This document shows, in pieces, positions 8,147 through 18,330 of a DNA stretch of 41,646 bases (positions within the stretch are counted from its first letter, which is position 1; each line of letters starts with the position of its first letter). The stretch comes from Mycolicibacterium chlorophenolicum. Lineage in GTDB: Bacteria; Actinomycetota; Actinomycetes; Mycobacteriales; Mycobacteriaceae. Position numbers and translations under genes: made by a program. Where the stretch lies: positions 1 to 41,646 of the forward strand of contig NZ_JYNL01000005.1 in the NCBI RefSeq assembly GCF_001044235.1, given 5' to 3'. Under the pieces are notes generated by a model that was given only the letters and a program-made list of their open reading frames with translations, did not search any database and was not told the origin of the DNA.

Positions 8147-8608
8147 ATGGGCTTCATCACTTCATCGGCCGCTCGTCCAGGCCGGTGGCTGCCCGTGTCG
8201 CTGACGGCGCGGCGACCGGAATCGCCGGTGTGGACATGGTTGGCGCTGGCCGGGTTGCTGGGCGCGCTGGTGCTCGCCGTGCTGGGGGTTCCGCCGGTCG
8301 ATATCCACGGGCCGCTGCATTACGCCGGCATCATGGATCCGTTCTGCGGCGCAACACGATCGGTGTATCTGACAATGCACGGTCAATGGGAGGCCGCGCT
8401 GCGCTACAACCCCGCGGCTCCCCTGATGCTCGTTGTGGCGGCCGGCTGGGTACTGCGCGGCGCCGCCGGGTGGTGGACCGGACGCTGGATGCAGGTCCGA
8501 ATGCCGCGTCGCGCCGTGATCGCGGTCGCTGTGGTGGCGTTAGTTGCGCTCGAGGTCCGCCAGCAGTCCAGCGTGGCCCTGCTGACCGCACCATGGACGG
8601 GCGGCTAG
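8147..8608 (+). CDS. DUF2752 membrane protein
   Basis: This 153-aa protein has about three hydrophobic segments and the DUF2752 hallmark DPFCGATRSVYLTMHGQ followed by AALRYNPAAPLML. DUF2752 proteins are small inner-membrane proteins common in actinobacteria; their function is unknown. Start: ATG 8147 has GGGAG six bases upstream; ATG 8114 in the same frame has none. It is divergent from the deacetylase across a 279-bp gap and overlaps by two bases the stop of an antisense thiolase-like remnant. Confidence 0.8.
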   Translation: MGFITSSAARPGRWLPVSLTARRPESPVWTWLALAGLLGALVLAVLGVPPVDIHGPLHYAGIMDPFCGATRSVYLTMHGQWEAALRYNPAAPLMLVVAAGWVLRGAAGWWTGRWMQVRMPRRAVIAVAVVALVALEVRQQSSVALLTAPWTGG

Positions 8609-8700
8609 CTCTGTGTCAAACAGGGGATGGCGCCGGCGGCCGTGATGCCGCCGCCGACGCACATACCCCGCAGCTGATCGTTAGCACCAGCTGGCCGACA
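8605..8700 (-). pseudogene. Possible thiolase C-terminal remnant
   Basis: On the minus strand a frame ending at TAG 8607-8605 reads LRGMCVGGGITAAGAIPCLT, resembling the Cys-His-region tail (MCxGGG) of acyl-CoA thiolases. Only about 30 residues remain and no start or upstream domain is present. It may be debris from an earlier rearrangement or chance similarity. Confidence 0.3.
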
Positions 8701-8704
8701 CGAT

Positions 8705-9142
8705 TCAGGATCCGGGCGGCGTTGTTGCTCCGGCTGCTACGCGACGGCCCTGGCGCGCAACCAGTTCGTCCTCGTCGACCAGAACAAGCATCGGCTGACC
8801 TGGCGCGCACAGCATCGTCACGAGGAATCGCACCGGGATGTCCGGGCGGTTGTTGGCGTCCTGGTAATGGATCACGTCACCGCCGGGTTCCCAGAACGCT
8901 TCGCCGGCTTTGAGCACGCGCGGCGGCTCACCTTCCAGCTCGAACAGGATCTCGCCTTCGAGCACATAGCCAAACGCTGGTCCGCCGGGGTGGCGGTGTG
9001 GCGGGGCGCCCGGGTCGCCCGGCGGGTACTCAATCACCACGGTCATCACCTCCGCGCCTTCGGGAAGTGCCGGCGGTGTCGCGGTCTGTATGACGGTCAG
9101 TGCCGTCTGCCACGCGGTGCTGCGCTCGGGGTTGTTCGACAT
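8705..9142 (-). CDS. Single-domain cupin protein
   Basis: This 145-aa cytosolic protein has one cupin barrel: motif 1 PPHRHPGGPAFGYVLEGEI supplies the His and Glu metal ligands, and motif 2 includes DVIHYQDANN with the last His. Small cupins of this kind bind Fe, Mn or Ni and act as sensors or simple dioxygenase/isomerase enzymes; the substrate cannot be predicted. The start ATG 9142 has AGGAGAAC seven bases upstream. It is divergent from the Rpf-like gene and has no TAC-N11-GTA box, so it may be outside the main regulon. A tandem 11-bp repeat lies in the divergent gap. Confidence 0.85.
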   Translation of the reverse strand: MSNNPERSTAWQTALTVIQTATPPALPEGAEVMTVVIEYPPGDPGAPPHRHPGGPAFGYVLEGEILFELEGEPPRVLKAGEAFWEPGGDVIHYQDANNRPDIPVRFLVTMLCAPGQPMLVLVDEDELVARQGRRVAAGATTPPGS

Positions 9143-9960
<818 letters not shown>

Positions 9961-10038
9961 CCGTCGGGTAGTCCGCGACCACCGCGGGCGTCCGGATTGC
10001 GCAGCGGCGCAGACCACGATTGGCCGTGCGCATCGCAG

Positions 10039-10773
10039 CTAGACAGCTAAACGGTAGCCGATTCCGCGTACGTTCAACACCAGCAGTGGTCTGGCGGGGT
10101 CGTCTCCCAATTTTCTGCGCAGATGACCGATGTGCACGTGGATGTTTGTGATGCTGCCCGCCCAGCGCGATCCCCACACCGCGTCCAACATCTCTTGACG
10201 GGTCGTCACGGCGCCCGGCCGTTGAGCCAGCATCGCCAGAATCTCGAACTCCGTTCGGGTCAAGCTGATCTGCTCGTCGGCAAGGAAGACCTCGCGCCGC
10301 GCAATATCGACGCAAAGCCGCCCGAATACCTGCCTTGCTGGCGGATTCTCGGAATACGACCCGACAGTGTGGTCCGCCGGCGACGCATGCAAGCGGCGCC
10401 GGATTGCCCGTATGCGGGCGGCAATCTCACGACTGGAGATTGGCTTGGCGAGCACGTCGTCGGCTCCGGCGGCGAGCCCAGCGATCGTAGTGCCCTCATC
10501 ACGTCGTGCGGTCAACATGGTGATATGGCCATCAGATAGCGTGCGCATCCGACGGCACAGCTGCATGCCGTCGCCGCCGCGCACATCGGCATCAAGAAGG
10601 ATTATCCGGGGCTGCAAATTCTTGGCCGCGGTCAGTGCTTCATCGCAGTTGTCGGTGACCACCACCGACACCTCCTCAGCGCGAAGGTATTCGGCGAGAA
10701 GGTCAGTCCAGCCGGCGTCGCCATCGACAACGAGCACTTGCTGCGATGGTGCGGTGGGTGCGCTGTTATGCAC
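10039..10773 (-). CDS. Orphan OmpR/PhoB-family response regulator
   Basis: This 244-aa protein has a receiver domain (about residues 12-125; phosphoacceptor Asp in IILLDADV, Thr in MLTAR, Lys in LAKPIS) and a winged-helix DNA-binding domain (SLTRTEFEILAMLAQRPG ... HIGHLRRKLGDDP). No kinase gene is adjacent, so it is an orphan. The acidic pocket reads VVDGDAGW, so one of the usual paired acids is Gly; phosphorylation may be altered. Start GTG 10773 gives a normal N-terminus. A BlaI-type box (10782-10798) ends 8 bases before the start, which would make this a second-tier regulator controlled by BlaI. Its targets are unknown. Confidence 0.9.
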   Translation of the reverse strand: MHNSAPTAPSQQVLVVDGDAGWTDLLAEYLRAEEVSVVVTDNCDEALTAAKNLQPRIILLDADVRGGDGMQLCRRMRTLSDGHITMLTARRDEGTTIAGLAAGADDVLAKPISSREIAARIRAIRRRLHASPADHTVGSYSENPPARQVFGRLCVDIARREVFLADEQISLTRTEFEILAMLAQRPGAVTTRQEMLDAVWGSRWAGSITNIHVHIGHLRRKLGDDPARPLLVLNVRGIGYRLAV

Positions 10774-10781
10774 CCACTCAA

Positions 10782-10798
10782 TACTGCCCTACTACGTA
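10782..10798. promoter_or_regulatory. BlaI-type operator: orphan response regulator
   Basis: TACTGC-CCTAC-TACGTA (TAC-N11-GTA), only 8 bases upstream of GTG 10773, implying a very short leader or leaderless mRNA. Confidence 0.65.
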
Positions 10799-10846
10799 TT
10801 TCGTAGGTGGCCGGCGCGCCCGGTGCCGCGCATCTTCAACAAATCT

Positions 10847-11137
10847 TTATAGAACAACGATTGATTCGCGACATCGTTGGATCGGTCGCGCGATGACTTG
10901 CCGGCTGCCTTGAGGTTTATGACCGCGGCAGCGGTCAGCGCCGGTAGCGGGCACGGCGTCCGAGACGAACTCGGCTGAGCGGCGCAGCGCACCGCCGTCA
11001 TGACGCGCACCGTTATCCTGGCTGCTTACTCCGACATACTTCCCATCGGGCATGTGGGAGGAGACCAGGCGGACATCTTCCGGCTCCATGTTCGCGAAGT
11101 CAGGCAATCTGACGACAAGTGTGTGCGTGGCAGGCAT
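10847..11137 (-). CDS. Hypothetical protein, possibly decayed
   Basis: The minus-strand frame from ATG 11137 encodes 96 residues. The first 40 look protein-like (HTLVVRLPDFANMEPEDVRL), while the remainder is Arg-rich and looks like out-of-frame coding, suggesting a frameshift. There is no good ribosome site. The paired BlaI-type boxes at 11167-11198 lie 30 bases upstream and could serve this gene as well as the divergent lnt. I do not recognise a family. Confidence 0.3.
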   Translation of the reverse strand: MPATHTLVVRLPDFANMEPEDVRLVSSHMPDGKYVGVSSQDNGARHDGGALRRSAEFVSDAVPATGADRCRGHKPQGSRQVIARPIQRCRESIVVL

Positions 11138-11166
11138 ACCCGCGAAGATCGCCGGTCCTCAAGTTC

Positions 11167-11198
11167 TACTGTCAAGACTAGTACTAGCTGAGGTCGTA
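11167..11198. promoter_or_regulatory. Tandem BlaI-type operators between ORF 11137 and lnt
   Basis: TACTGT-CAAGA-CTAGTA (11167-11183) and TACTAG-CTGAG-GTCGTA (11182-11198) overlap at a GTAC core with a 15-bp offset. They contain the 10-bp palindrome CTAGTACTAG (11178-11187). Confidence 0.7.
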
Positions 11199-11334
11199 GA
11201 TTGTTGAGTGACGCCACGATGTGATGGCGAATCCGATGAGGACGGTGGTAAATGGTGTACAGACCAGGGATCGCGCGTGGCGGAGTCAGTCATCGTCTGC
11301 GCAGTGGTTCTGCGTGGTTTGGGCCGTGCGGGAA

Positions 11335-12969
11335 GTGAGCGCCGACGGTGGTTGTGTGCTGGGTCGCCGGCTGGCCAAAGCAGCCGGCGCGGTGGCCGCA
11401 GGGCTGCTGGTGGCGGCGAGTTTTCCACCGCTGGGCTGGTGGCTCAGCGCGATCGTGGGCCTGGCGCTGTTGGCGTGGGTGCTGGCCGATCCGTTGACCG
11501 GCGTAGCCGGCGGCTTCGGGTACGGTCTGTTGTTCGGGTTGGCGTTCTATCTGCCGTTGTTGCCGTGGGTCGGCGCCCTGGTGGGCCCGCTTCCCTGGGT
11601 GGCGCTGGCCGTCGTGTGTGCGCTTTTTCCCGCCATATTCGCCGTGCCGGCCGTGCTGCTGCGCGGACGGATCGGGTGGCCGTTGTGGTGGGCGGCCTGG
11701 TGGGCGGCCATCGAATGGCTCAAGAGTGTGTTTCCATTCGGCGGTTTTCCCTGGGGCGTGGTCGGATTCAGCCAGGCCGACGGCCCGCTGGCCGTGTTGG
11801 CGCGCGTGGGCGGGGTGGCGCTGGTGTCGTTCACGACGGCGTTGGTGGGCTTTTGTGTGGCCGGCCTTGCCCTGCTGGTTCGGCGCTCGGCGAGCACCGA
11901 TCTCAGGGTCACCGTCGCGGTGTGCGTTGTGTGCCTGGCGCTGGTCACCGTCGGCAGTGCGGCGATGGCGCCCCTGGTGTGGGCCTCAACCGGGCACGGC
12001 GGGCCCTCGGTGACGGTCGCTGTGGTGCAGGGCAATGTCCCCCGGCTCGGTTTGGATTTCAATGCCCAGCGCCGCGCCGTGTTGGACAACCATGTCCGCC
12101 AGACGCTGCGACTGGCCGACGATATCCGCTCCGGGCGAGCCGCCCAACCGCAGTTCGTTATCTGGCCGGAGAATTCTTCGGATATCGATCCGCTGCTCAA
12201 CGAGGATGCGGGGCGGCAGATCACGCGGGCCGCCGGGGCGGTTGGCGCGCCCATTCTGGTTGGCGCCGTCCTGGCTCGGCCCGAGTGGAGTCCATCGACG
12301 CCGGTCAGTGCCAACTCGGTGATCGTGTGGGATCCGGTCAGCGGGCCGGGACAACGGCATGACAAGAAGATCGTTCAGCCGTTCGGTGAATACCTGCCCT
12401 GGCGTAGCTTCTTTCGCCACGTTTCCGATTTCGCCGACCGGGCCGGATACTTCACGGCGGGCGCCGGCAGCGGCGTCGTGCAGGCGGGCGGGGTGTCGGT
12501 CGGTGTCACCACGTGCTGGGAGGTCATCTTCGATCGGGCCGCGCGCGAGGCGGTGCTCAACGGCGCGCAGATGCTGGCGGTTCCGAGCAACAACGCGACG
12601 TTCAACGAGCAGATGAGCCGCCAGCAGTTGGCATTCGCCAAGATCCGGGCCATCGAGCACGGGCGCAGCGTTGTTGTGGCGGGTACGACGGGTATCAGCG
12701 CGGTGATTACCCCGCAAGGGGAGGTCGTGGCGGGCACCGGCTTTTTCGAGCCTGCCCACCTGGTCTATCGAATCCCGTTACAGGCCAACGTCACTGCGGC
12801 GACGCGGTGGGCGGCGCAGGTGCAGTGGGCGCTCATCGCGATCGCCGCCGCTACGCTAACCGCGACGCTGATCGGCCGGATCCTCACTCCCCCAGGCACC
12901 GCGGGTGACATTGCCGGTCCGGCACGCCGCGTCAACGGCTGGGTTTGGCCGCCCACCCGACGAGCATGA
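11335..12969 (+). CDS. lnt: Apolipoprotein N-acyltransferase (Lnt)
   Basis: This protein of about 544 aa has an N-terminal bundle of hydrophobic segments (to about residue 200) and a periplasm-facing nitrilase domain. The catalytic residues are visible: Glu in VIWPENSS, Lys in HDKKIVQPFGEYLPW and Cys in VTTCWEVIFDR. Lnt adds the third acyl chain to the N-terminal cysteine of lipoproteins. It is a stand-alone gene here, whereas the M. tuberculosis enzyme is fused to Ppm1. Start uncertain: GTG 11335 is chosen to precede the first membrane helix; the frame is open from 11221, close to the paired BlaI-type boxes. Several lipoproteins in the island are potential clients. Its 3' end overlaps the convergent DUF-type pseudogene by 38 bases. 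Confidence 0.92.
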   Translation: MSADGGCVLGRRLAKAAGAVAAGLLVAASFPPLGWWLSAIVGLALLAWVLADPLTGVAGGFGYGLLFGLAFYLPLLPWVGALVGPLPWVALAVVCALFPAIFAVPAVLLRGRIGWPLWWAAWWAAIEWLKSVFPFGGFPWGVVGFSQADGPLAVLARVGGVALVSFTTALVGFCVAGLALLVRRSASTDLRVTVAVCVVCLALVTVGSAAMAPLVWASTGHGGPSVTVAVVQGNVPRLGLDFNAQRRAVLDNHVRQTLRLADDIRSGRAAQPQFVIWPENSSDIDPLLNEDAGRQITRAAGAVGAPILVGAVLARPEWSPSTPVSANSVIVWDPVSGPGQRHDKKIVQPFGEYLPWRSFFRHVSDFADRAGYFTAGAGSGVVQAGGVSVGVTTCWEVIFDRAAREAVLNGAQMLAVPSNNATFNEQMSRQQLAFAKIRAIEHGRSVVVAGTTGISAVITPQGEVVAGTGFFEPAHLVYRIPLQANVTAATRWAAQVQWALIAIAAATLTATLIGRILTPPGTAGDIAGPARRVNGWVWPPTRRA

Positions 12970-13192
12970 AGCCGGCGAGCACCAGCATCCCTGCCATGGG
13001 ATAGCCCAGCAGCAGATCCTGATAGCCCACGATGCGCAACCGTGCAAGGTGCGTGTAGACGTGCACGAGCGCCATCACCGAGCCGACACCGACGAGCAGC
13101 CAGCCCAGCAGTCAGCGCAACCGTTCACGCCGATATTCCGGCGTGTAGATCGACGGTTTCCGGCTGCGCGGCAGCCGCCGCTTGGGGCTCAT
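12932..13192 (-). pseudogene. Small two-helix membrane protein broken by an in-frame TGA
   Basis: From ATG 13192 (GGAAGG upstream) the frame reads a basic N-terminus (MSPKRRLPRSRKPSIYTPEY), then TGA at codon 27 (13114-13112), then continues open to TGA 12934-12932 with LLGWLLVGVGSVMALVHVYT and LLLGYPMAGMLVLAGFMLVG. The part after the stop aligns over its whole length with the intact protein at 18331-18612, so the TGA is an internal nonsense mutation rather than a gene end. Function of the family is unknown to me; it has two membrane helices. Tandem BlaI-type boxes lie just upstream. It overlaps the 3' end of lnt. Confidence 0.7.
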
Positions 13193-13215
13193 GAGTGACC
13201 GGCCTTCCCAACGAG

Positions 13216-13247
13216 TACGAAGCATCATAGTACTACCGTCATTAGTA
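13216..13247. promoter_or_regulatory. Tandem BlaI-type operators: broken membrane protein gene
   Basis: TACGAA-GCATC-ATAGTA (13216-13232) and TACTAC-CGTCA-TTAGTA (13231-13247), again with a 15-bp offset and a shared GTAC. They lie 24 bases upstream of ATG 13192. Confidence 0.75.
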
Positions 13248-13391
13248 CCTCGGTGCGGATAGGTGCGTGGCCGTCGACGATTCGCTCAAGTAGCGTCCGT
13301 CGCGTTATCGATGGTGCCCGAAAGGGTGGGTAGCCAACGGCTTCGACAGTGGTGCGTTGCGCTGAGCCGGGCCTTAAGCGCAGGTCAGTGC

Positions 13392-14396
13392 CTAACCGAC
13401 GAGATCTCCAAGGGTGAGGCCCCGCGCGGCCAACCACGGTGCAGGATCGACACGGTCGGTGCCGTTGGCGTGCACTTCCAGGTGCAGGTGGGGTCCGGTG
13501 GAGTTTCCTGTGCTTCCCATCGTGGCGACCTGGTCGCCGGCCATCACGCGCTCTCCGACGTTGACGGTGGTGCTGTTGAGGTGAGCGTACAAAGTGACTG
13601 TCCCATCGGCGTGGCGCAGCTTGACCCAGATACCGAAGCCCGACACAGGTCCGGCGGCGGTGACCACGCCGTCGGCGACGGCGTAGATTGGTGTGCCGGT
13701 CGCGTTGGCGATGTCGATCCCGCTGTGTAGCGTCCCCCAGCGGTAGCCGAATCCAGATGTGAGAATGCCCCGGGTCGGCACGACGAACAACGGCCGCTGC
13801 AGCCGTGCCTCCCGTTCGGCGCGCTGCTGGGCGAAAGCGACACCGCGGGCGAATTCCTCGGCCGCCACTGCTGGATTGACCGACGGAGCCGCCGCGATCA
13901 CCTGCATCCCGCCGCCGCTGGCGTCAGTACCGGTGTGTAGAACAGTTGCTTCGGCGGTCATCACCGCCGGCCCGGAATCCATGTCTGCAGCGCCCAGTGC
14001 GGATTGGGCGGCCGCGCCCACCGCGCCGGCGGCCATCGCTGCGATCAGAACACGGCTGCGCTCCGCGCCCGCGACGACGTTGCGGTGGCGCCCTCGCCGC
14101 GGTGGTCGCATCGGACCGCTGGAGTGCCCCACAGGCGGTAGCGGTCGGTGGCGCACTCCGGCGGGGTGCCGAGGGACAGGCCCGAGCAGCCGCAGCGGTG
14201 CTTGATCAGCGTCCAAGTCGAGATCGTCGCCCAACTCGCGGGCGTGTATGACCTGGAAGTCTTTGTCGAACGCGCAGTGCTCCCGAAACATGAGTTCAGC
14301 GAGTGCGCCGAACTCGTTGAACGGAATGACCTCGGTGATCTCGGCGTCCCAGTCGGTCGCGTGGCGCGGCTGCGCGGGCCAACGCTGCTCAGCCAA
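13392..14396 (-). CDS. M23 (LytM-type) peptidase
   Basis: This 334-aa protein has a cytosolic basic N-terminal region of about 110 residues, one hydrophobic segment (about 117-133, VLIAAMAAGAVGAAAQSALG), a short helical linker, and a C-terminal M23 domain with the zinc ligands HSGIDIA (His and Asp) and HLHLEV. The domain includes TSGFGYRWGTLHSGID, GPHLHLEV and ends DPAPWLAARG. Such proteins either cut peptide cross-links or activate amidases. Architecture recalls Rv0950c of M. tuberculosis. TTG 14396 has CGGAGG nine bases upstream. GTCACAGCG, an MtrA-like half-site, lies just upstream of the ribosome site. No BlaI-type box is close; the nearest (14598) points toward antigen 85. Confidence 0.9.
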   Translation of the reverse strand: MAEQRWPAQPRHATDWDAEITEVIPFNEFGALAELMFREHCAFDKDFQVIHARELGDDLDLDADQAPLRLLGPVPRHPAGVRHRPLPPVGHSSGPMRPPRRGRHRNVVAGAERSRVLIAAMAAGAVGAAAQSALGAADMDSGPAVMTAEATVLHTGTDASGGGMQVIAAAPSVNPAVAAEEFARGVAFAQQRAEREARLQRPLFVVPTRGILTSGFGYRWGTLHSGIDIANATGTPIYAVADGVVTAAGPVSGFGIWVKLRHADGTVTLYAHLNSTTVNVGERVMAGDQVATMGSTGNSTGPHLHLEVHANGTDRVDPAPWLAARGLTLGDLVG

Positions 14397-14597
14397 TCCG
14401 GGGACCTCCGCGCTGTGACCAAATCGTTACTTTGGATCAGGTGACTTAACCAAACTCACCGCCCGGTGACAAGCGATTCGACGAAACTCGTTACCCACGA
14501 ACGCTTTGGGGCGCCTTCGAGGCACAGCTCGAGCCAGCCCGCCGGGCTGGCGGCGGCGTCATCGGCGCCGGCTTGCGTGGAGTCCGAGCCAGTTTAG

Positions 14598-14614
14598 TAC
14601 TATTCGCGATAGTA
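14598..14614. promoter_or_regulatory. BlaI-type operator: antigen 85
   Basis: TACTAT-TCGCG-ATAGTA, a perfect palindrome and one of the best boxes in the window. TACTAT is also a good mycobacterial -10 (TANNNT), so repressor and RNA polymerase would compete. It lies 43 bases before GTG 14658. Confidence 0.8.
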
Positions 14615-14615
14615 G

Positions 14616-15650
<1,035 letters not shown>

Positions 15651-15777
15651 AGAGGGTTCTGGGGCTGCGCTGGATGCGGGGGCAGAACCTCGCCGGAAAA
15701 CGGTGCCATCCCCCGGGCTCGGCACCACCCGCGCCCAAGAAACGACACATGTCTTTCCACGCAGCGCTAACAACCAG

Positions 15778-16722
15778 CTAGACGCCGCACATAAAGACCC
15801 CAGATACGCCGAGCACAAGTGTGCCCAGCGGCGCGATGGCAATCATCGCTGTCGCGCTGGTAAGAGCGGCCTGCGTACGTACGCGGACATGATTCGCCGG
15901 CGGAAGGGCCAGTCGCTCAGCGCGATTCAACACCGCGACATCGGCGGCGCCCAGCGCGGCAGCCGGCGCGCCTGCGGCCAGAGCCATCAACCCGGTGAGC
16001 AGGGCACGCTTGCCGTGCCGGCGCGCGGCAGCATCGTCGGCACACATTTCTAACAACCGTGATATCTCGGCGGCACCGCGCGTCATCAGCGCAAGGCGGG
16101 GAAAGACCAGCGCCAAGCCGCGCAACGCCGTGACGATTCTGGGGTGGTGCCCGTCAAGATGGGCGCGTTCATGTGCGAGCACCGCTGCGAGTTCGCGCTC
16201 GTCGAGAGCCGCTACTGCTGCGGTTGTCACCACGATCGCAGGTGGCTTTCCTGCCACGCAATACGCGGTGCGCTCGGCGGCGTCGACGACATACACGTCG
16301 CGTTCGCCGGTCGGGCGGCCCACCAGTCGAACAGCTTCTGCATGCTCGTAAGCGTGCGCACGCAGCCGCCCAACGACGCGTACGAGCCGGATGCCGATGA
16401 CGGCGACGGTGCCCACCACGGCAACCGCCGAAGCCAGCAGCATCACTTGGGGTGCGCTACCCGCCTTGCCCGCAGCCAGATCACACAGCAACCGGACGCA
16501 GGACACAACGAATGAGCCACCGTCGTGCCAGTGCGCAACCACGTCGACGATCACGAGCACAACAACGGTCAGCCAGGTGAGCAGGACACTGCCGATCGCG
16601 ATTAACCAGGCCGCCACTCCCGATCGGGGAGCATGCCCGGCACGGGTGAGAAAGCCCAACGCCGGTGGTCCGAACACAATCACCGCGACGCTGTAGAGCA
16701 GCAGGCACGCCGCGACGTTCAC
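15778..16722 (-). CDS. blaR: BlaR-type M56 membrane metallopeptidase (first copy)
   Basis: This 314-aa integral membrane protein of the BlaR/MecR M56 family has hydrophobic segments at the N-terminus (about 5-25, 38-62, 92-115), then a cytosolic zinc-protease loop with LAHERAHLDGHH (HExxH) and the downstream ligand region LEMCADDAAAR, and a final hydrophobic segment. It lacks the penicillin-binding sensor domain of staphylococcal BlaR1, like Rv1845c of M. tuberculosis. It should cleave or inactivate BlaI when it senses envelope stress; the signal is unknown. GTG 16722 overlaps the blaI stop (GTGA), the usual coupling. Confidence 0.9.
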   Translation of the reverse strand: MNVAACLLLYSVAVIVFGPPALGFLTRAGHAPRSGVAAWLIAIGSVLLTWLTVVVLVIVDVVAHWHDGGSFVVSCVRLLCDLAAGKAGSAPQVMLLASAVAVVGTVAVIGIRLVRVVGRLRAHAYEHAEAVRLVGRPTGERDVYVVDAAERTAYCVAGKPPAIVVTTAAVAALDERELAAVLAHERAHLDGHHPRIVTALRGLALVFPRLALMTRGAAEISRLLEMCADDAAARRHGKRALLTGLMALAAGAPAAALGAADVAVLNRAERLALPPANHVRVRTQAALTSATAMIAIAPLGTLVLGVSGVFMCGV

Positions 16723-17108
16723 CGCTTCTTGGCCCTGCTCGACCGCCTCGCCAGCCGCCGCAACGCTTCCCTGAGTCGCTCGGATTCCTTGGGGCCGATC
16801 TGCTCGATAAAGTAGCTGAGCACCAGTTCTGAGCGGCCTCCCCCGTCGAGCGCGTCACGCATCAACCGGGCGGTGTGTTCCTCACGGGTCAGGGTGGCCC
16901 AATATCGGTAGGCCCGGCCATCGCGTTCGCGCTCGAGCCACCCTTTGTTGTACAAGTTATCCATGGTCGACATCACGGTGGTGTAGGCAATACGACGCTC
17001 GCCCGAGAGCTCTTCGAAAATGTCGCGCACCGTTACCATCTCGGGATCGTGATTCCACACGCGATCCATCACCACGGCTTCCAGCTCGCCGAATCCTCGT
17101 ACACGCAC
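16719..17108 (-). CDS. blaI: BlaI/MecI-family repressor (first copy)
   Basis: This 129-aa winged-helix repressor has the family region RRIAYTTVMSTMDNLYNKGW for DNA recognition and ERERDGRAYRYWATLT for the wing, then a C-terminal dimerisation helix and a Lys/Arg-rich tail. It is predicted to dimerise on TAC/GTA inverted repeats. GTG 17108 has TGGAGGC upstream. It overlaps blaR by four bases. No own box is seen in the 158 bp before it, but the LdtMt1-like gene directly upstream on the same strand has one (18062-18078), so Ldt-blaI-blaR may be one operon. The recognition segment is nearly the same as in the second BlaI (20328-20753). Confidence 0.93.
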   Translation of the reverse strand: MRVRGFGELEAVVMDRVWNHDPEMVTVRDIFEELSGERRIAYTTVMSTMDNLYNKGWLERERDGRAYRYWATLTREEHTARLMRDALDGGGRSELVLSYFIEQIGPKESERLREALRRLARRSSRAKKR

Positions 17109-17266
17109 CGTTTCGCCTCCAGCAATGTCGTTGCCGAGCCTACCTCGCGCCGCACGTTTCCCCGTGGTGTGACGCGGAAAATGTCAGCGGGACTGCCCGT
17201 GTAACGCGCGTTTGGTCACCGGGTGACGGTTTGGACGGCCCGCGGATTTTGCCGTGTGAGCGTGGC

Positions 17267-18022
17267 TTAGCTCTGGACGATCACTGGGTCGCCGACCTTG
17301 ACAGTGTTGAAATACCATTCGGCGTTCTCGGGACTGAGATTGATGCAGCCGTGGCTGACGTTGGCCGAGCCCTGCGACCCGACCGACCACGGTGCCGAAT
17401 GTACGTAGACCCCGCCCCACGTCACCCGCACGGCGTACTCTCCGTCGATCAGGTAGCCCTCGGGGTCGTCGAGGGGAATTCCGATGGTGCGCGAATCGAA
17501 GACCACGCTGCGTTGCTTCTCCAGCACTTTGAAGGTCCCGAGCGGGGTTTCGAAGCCCGGTTTACCCAGCGACGCGGGCATCTCGCGCACCACTTGGTCG
17601 TCGATTTTCACTGTGAACGTGTGGGCCGAGACGTCGGCTACGCCCACCACCGCCGCCCCGGTGGTGAATTCGGTTTTCATGCCGCCGACGCGCAACGTGA
17701 CCGTCGAATGCGCCGGCCAGAACCCGTCCGGATTCCACTCCACGAGACGATCGGTCAGCCAAGTGAATTCACCGTCCACCGGCCGCGGCGCGCCGACGGT
17801 GATGCTGCGCTCGGCTGCCGCGCGGTCGTCGACGGGCCCGCTGAACCCGACCAGCACCGGATGCCCAACTCCTACAACCTGGCCAGGACCTGGACGCACC
17901 ATCGCGACTTGGCCGTCCATGCCCGATGCTGCGGTCGCTCCCGACTTCGCCGGCGGTGGCGCCACTGCCACCGCGGCGGCCGTGACGGTCAGTATCAAAA
18001 GCCCGCGAAGCGTGCCGTGCAC
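17267..18022 (-). CDS. L,D-transpeptidase, LdtMt1-like
   Basis: This 251-aa secreted protein has a signal peptide, an Ig-like domain (about residues 40-125) and a YkuD catalytic domain with [13 protein letters not shown] and [16 protein letters not shown]. Catalytic Cys226 and total length are both the same as in M. tuberculosis LdtMt1. It makes 3-3 peptide cross-links that most penicillins do not block. Start: GTG 18022 has a strong AAGGGAGGG four bases upstream; a TTG nine codons earlier does not. It carries a BlaI-type box upstream and lies just before blaI-blaR on the same strand, giving a direct link between a beta-lactam-tolerant cross-linker and a beta-lactam-type signalling pair. Confidence 0.95.
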   Translation of the reverse strand: MHGTLRGLLILTVTAAAVAVAPPPAKSGATAASGMDGQVAMVRPGPGQVVGVGHPVLVGFSGPVDDRAAAERSITVGAPRPVDGEFTWLTDRLVEWNPDGFWPAHSTVTLRVGGMKTEFTTGAAVVGVADVSAHTFTVKIDDQVVREMPASLGKPGFETPLGTFKVLEKQRSVVFDSRTIGIPLDDPEGYLIDGEYAVRVTWGGVYVHSAPWSVGSQGSANVSHGCINLSPENAEWYFNTVKVGDPVIVQS

Positions 18023-18061
18023 GAGCCCTCCCTTCACCGCGGTGCGCAACTAGCACCATGT

Positions 18062-18078
18062 TACGTATGTACTACGTA
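18062..18078. promoter_or_regulatory. BlaI-type operator: LdtMt1-like gene and blaI-blaR
   Basis: TACGTA-TGTAC-TACGTA, a perfect palindrome in the TACGTA variant, 40 bases upstream of GTG 18022. Confidence 0.75.
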
Positions 18079-18193
18079 TGCCGCTGTGCGGCGCGCTCGT
18101 GTTACACGCGGCTATAGATGATCTAGCGACACTGCGACTTGGCCGCAGCACATGTTCTGGCGGTCACGCTAAAACGTCGACTAAATTCCTTGG

Positions 18194-18210
18194 TACTACC
18201 CGTGATAGCA
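18194..18210. promoter_or_regulatory. Degenerate BlaI-type box
   Basis: TACTAC-CCGTG-ATAGCA matches the 6-5-6 architecture except for a GCA ending instead of GTA. There is no clear target gene. The 270-bp gap 18050-18330 around it holds no supported gene, so this may be a decaying site. Confidence 0.3.
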
Positions 18211-18330
18211 GCCCTGCCCGTGTCAGCAGTGACGGCACTGCTTCAACCGTTGTCCTGCAACACCATTGCGCCGCTGACGCCGATTGCCTGGCTCGTGGAC
18301 GCCCTATGCGCGTTCACGAAGCTGATCACA

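Noticed and set aside
14404..14425. MtrA-like GTCACAGCG upstream of the M23 gene
   Set aside because: Only one half-site is present; MtrA sites usually have two direct copies.
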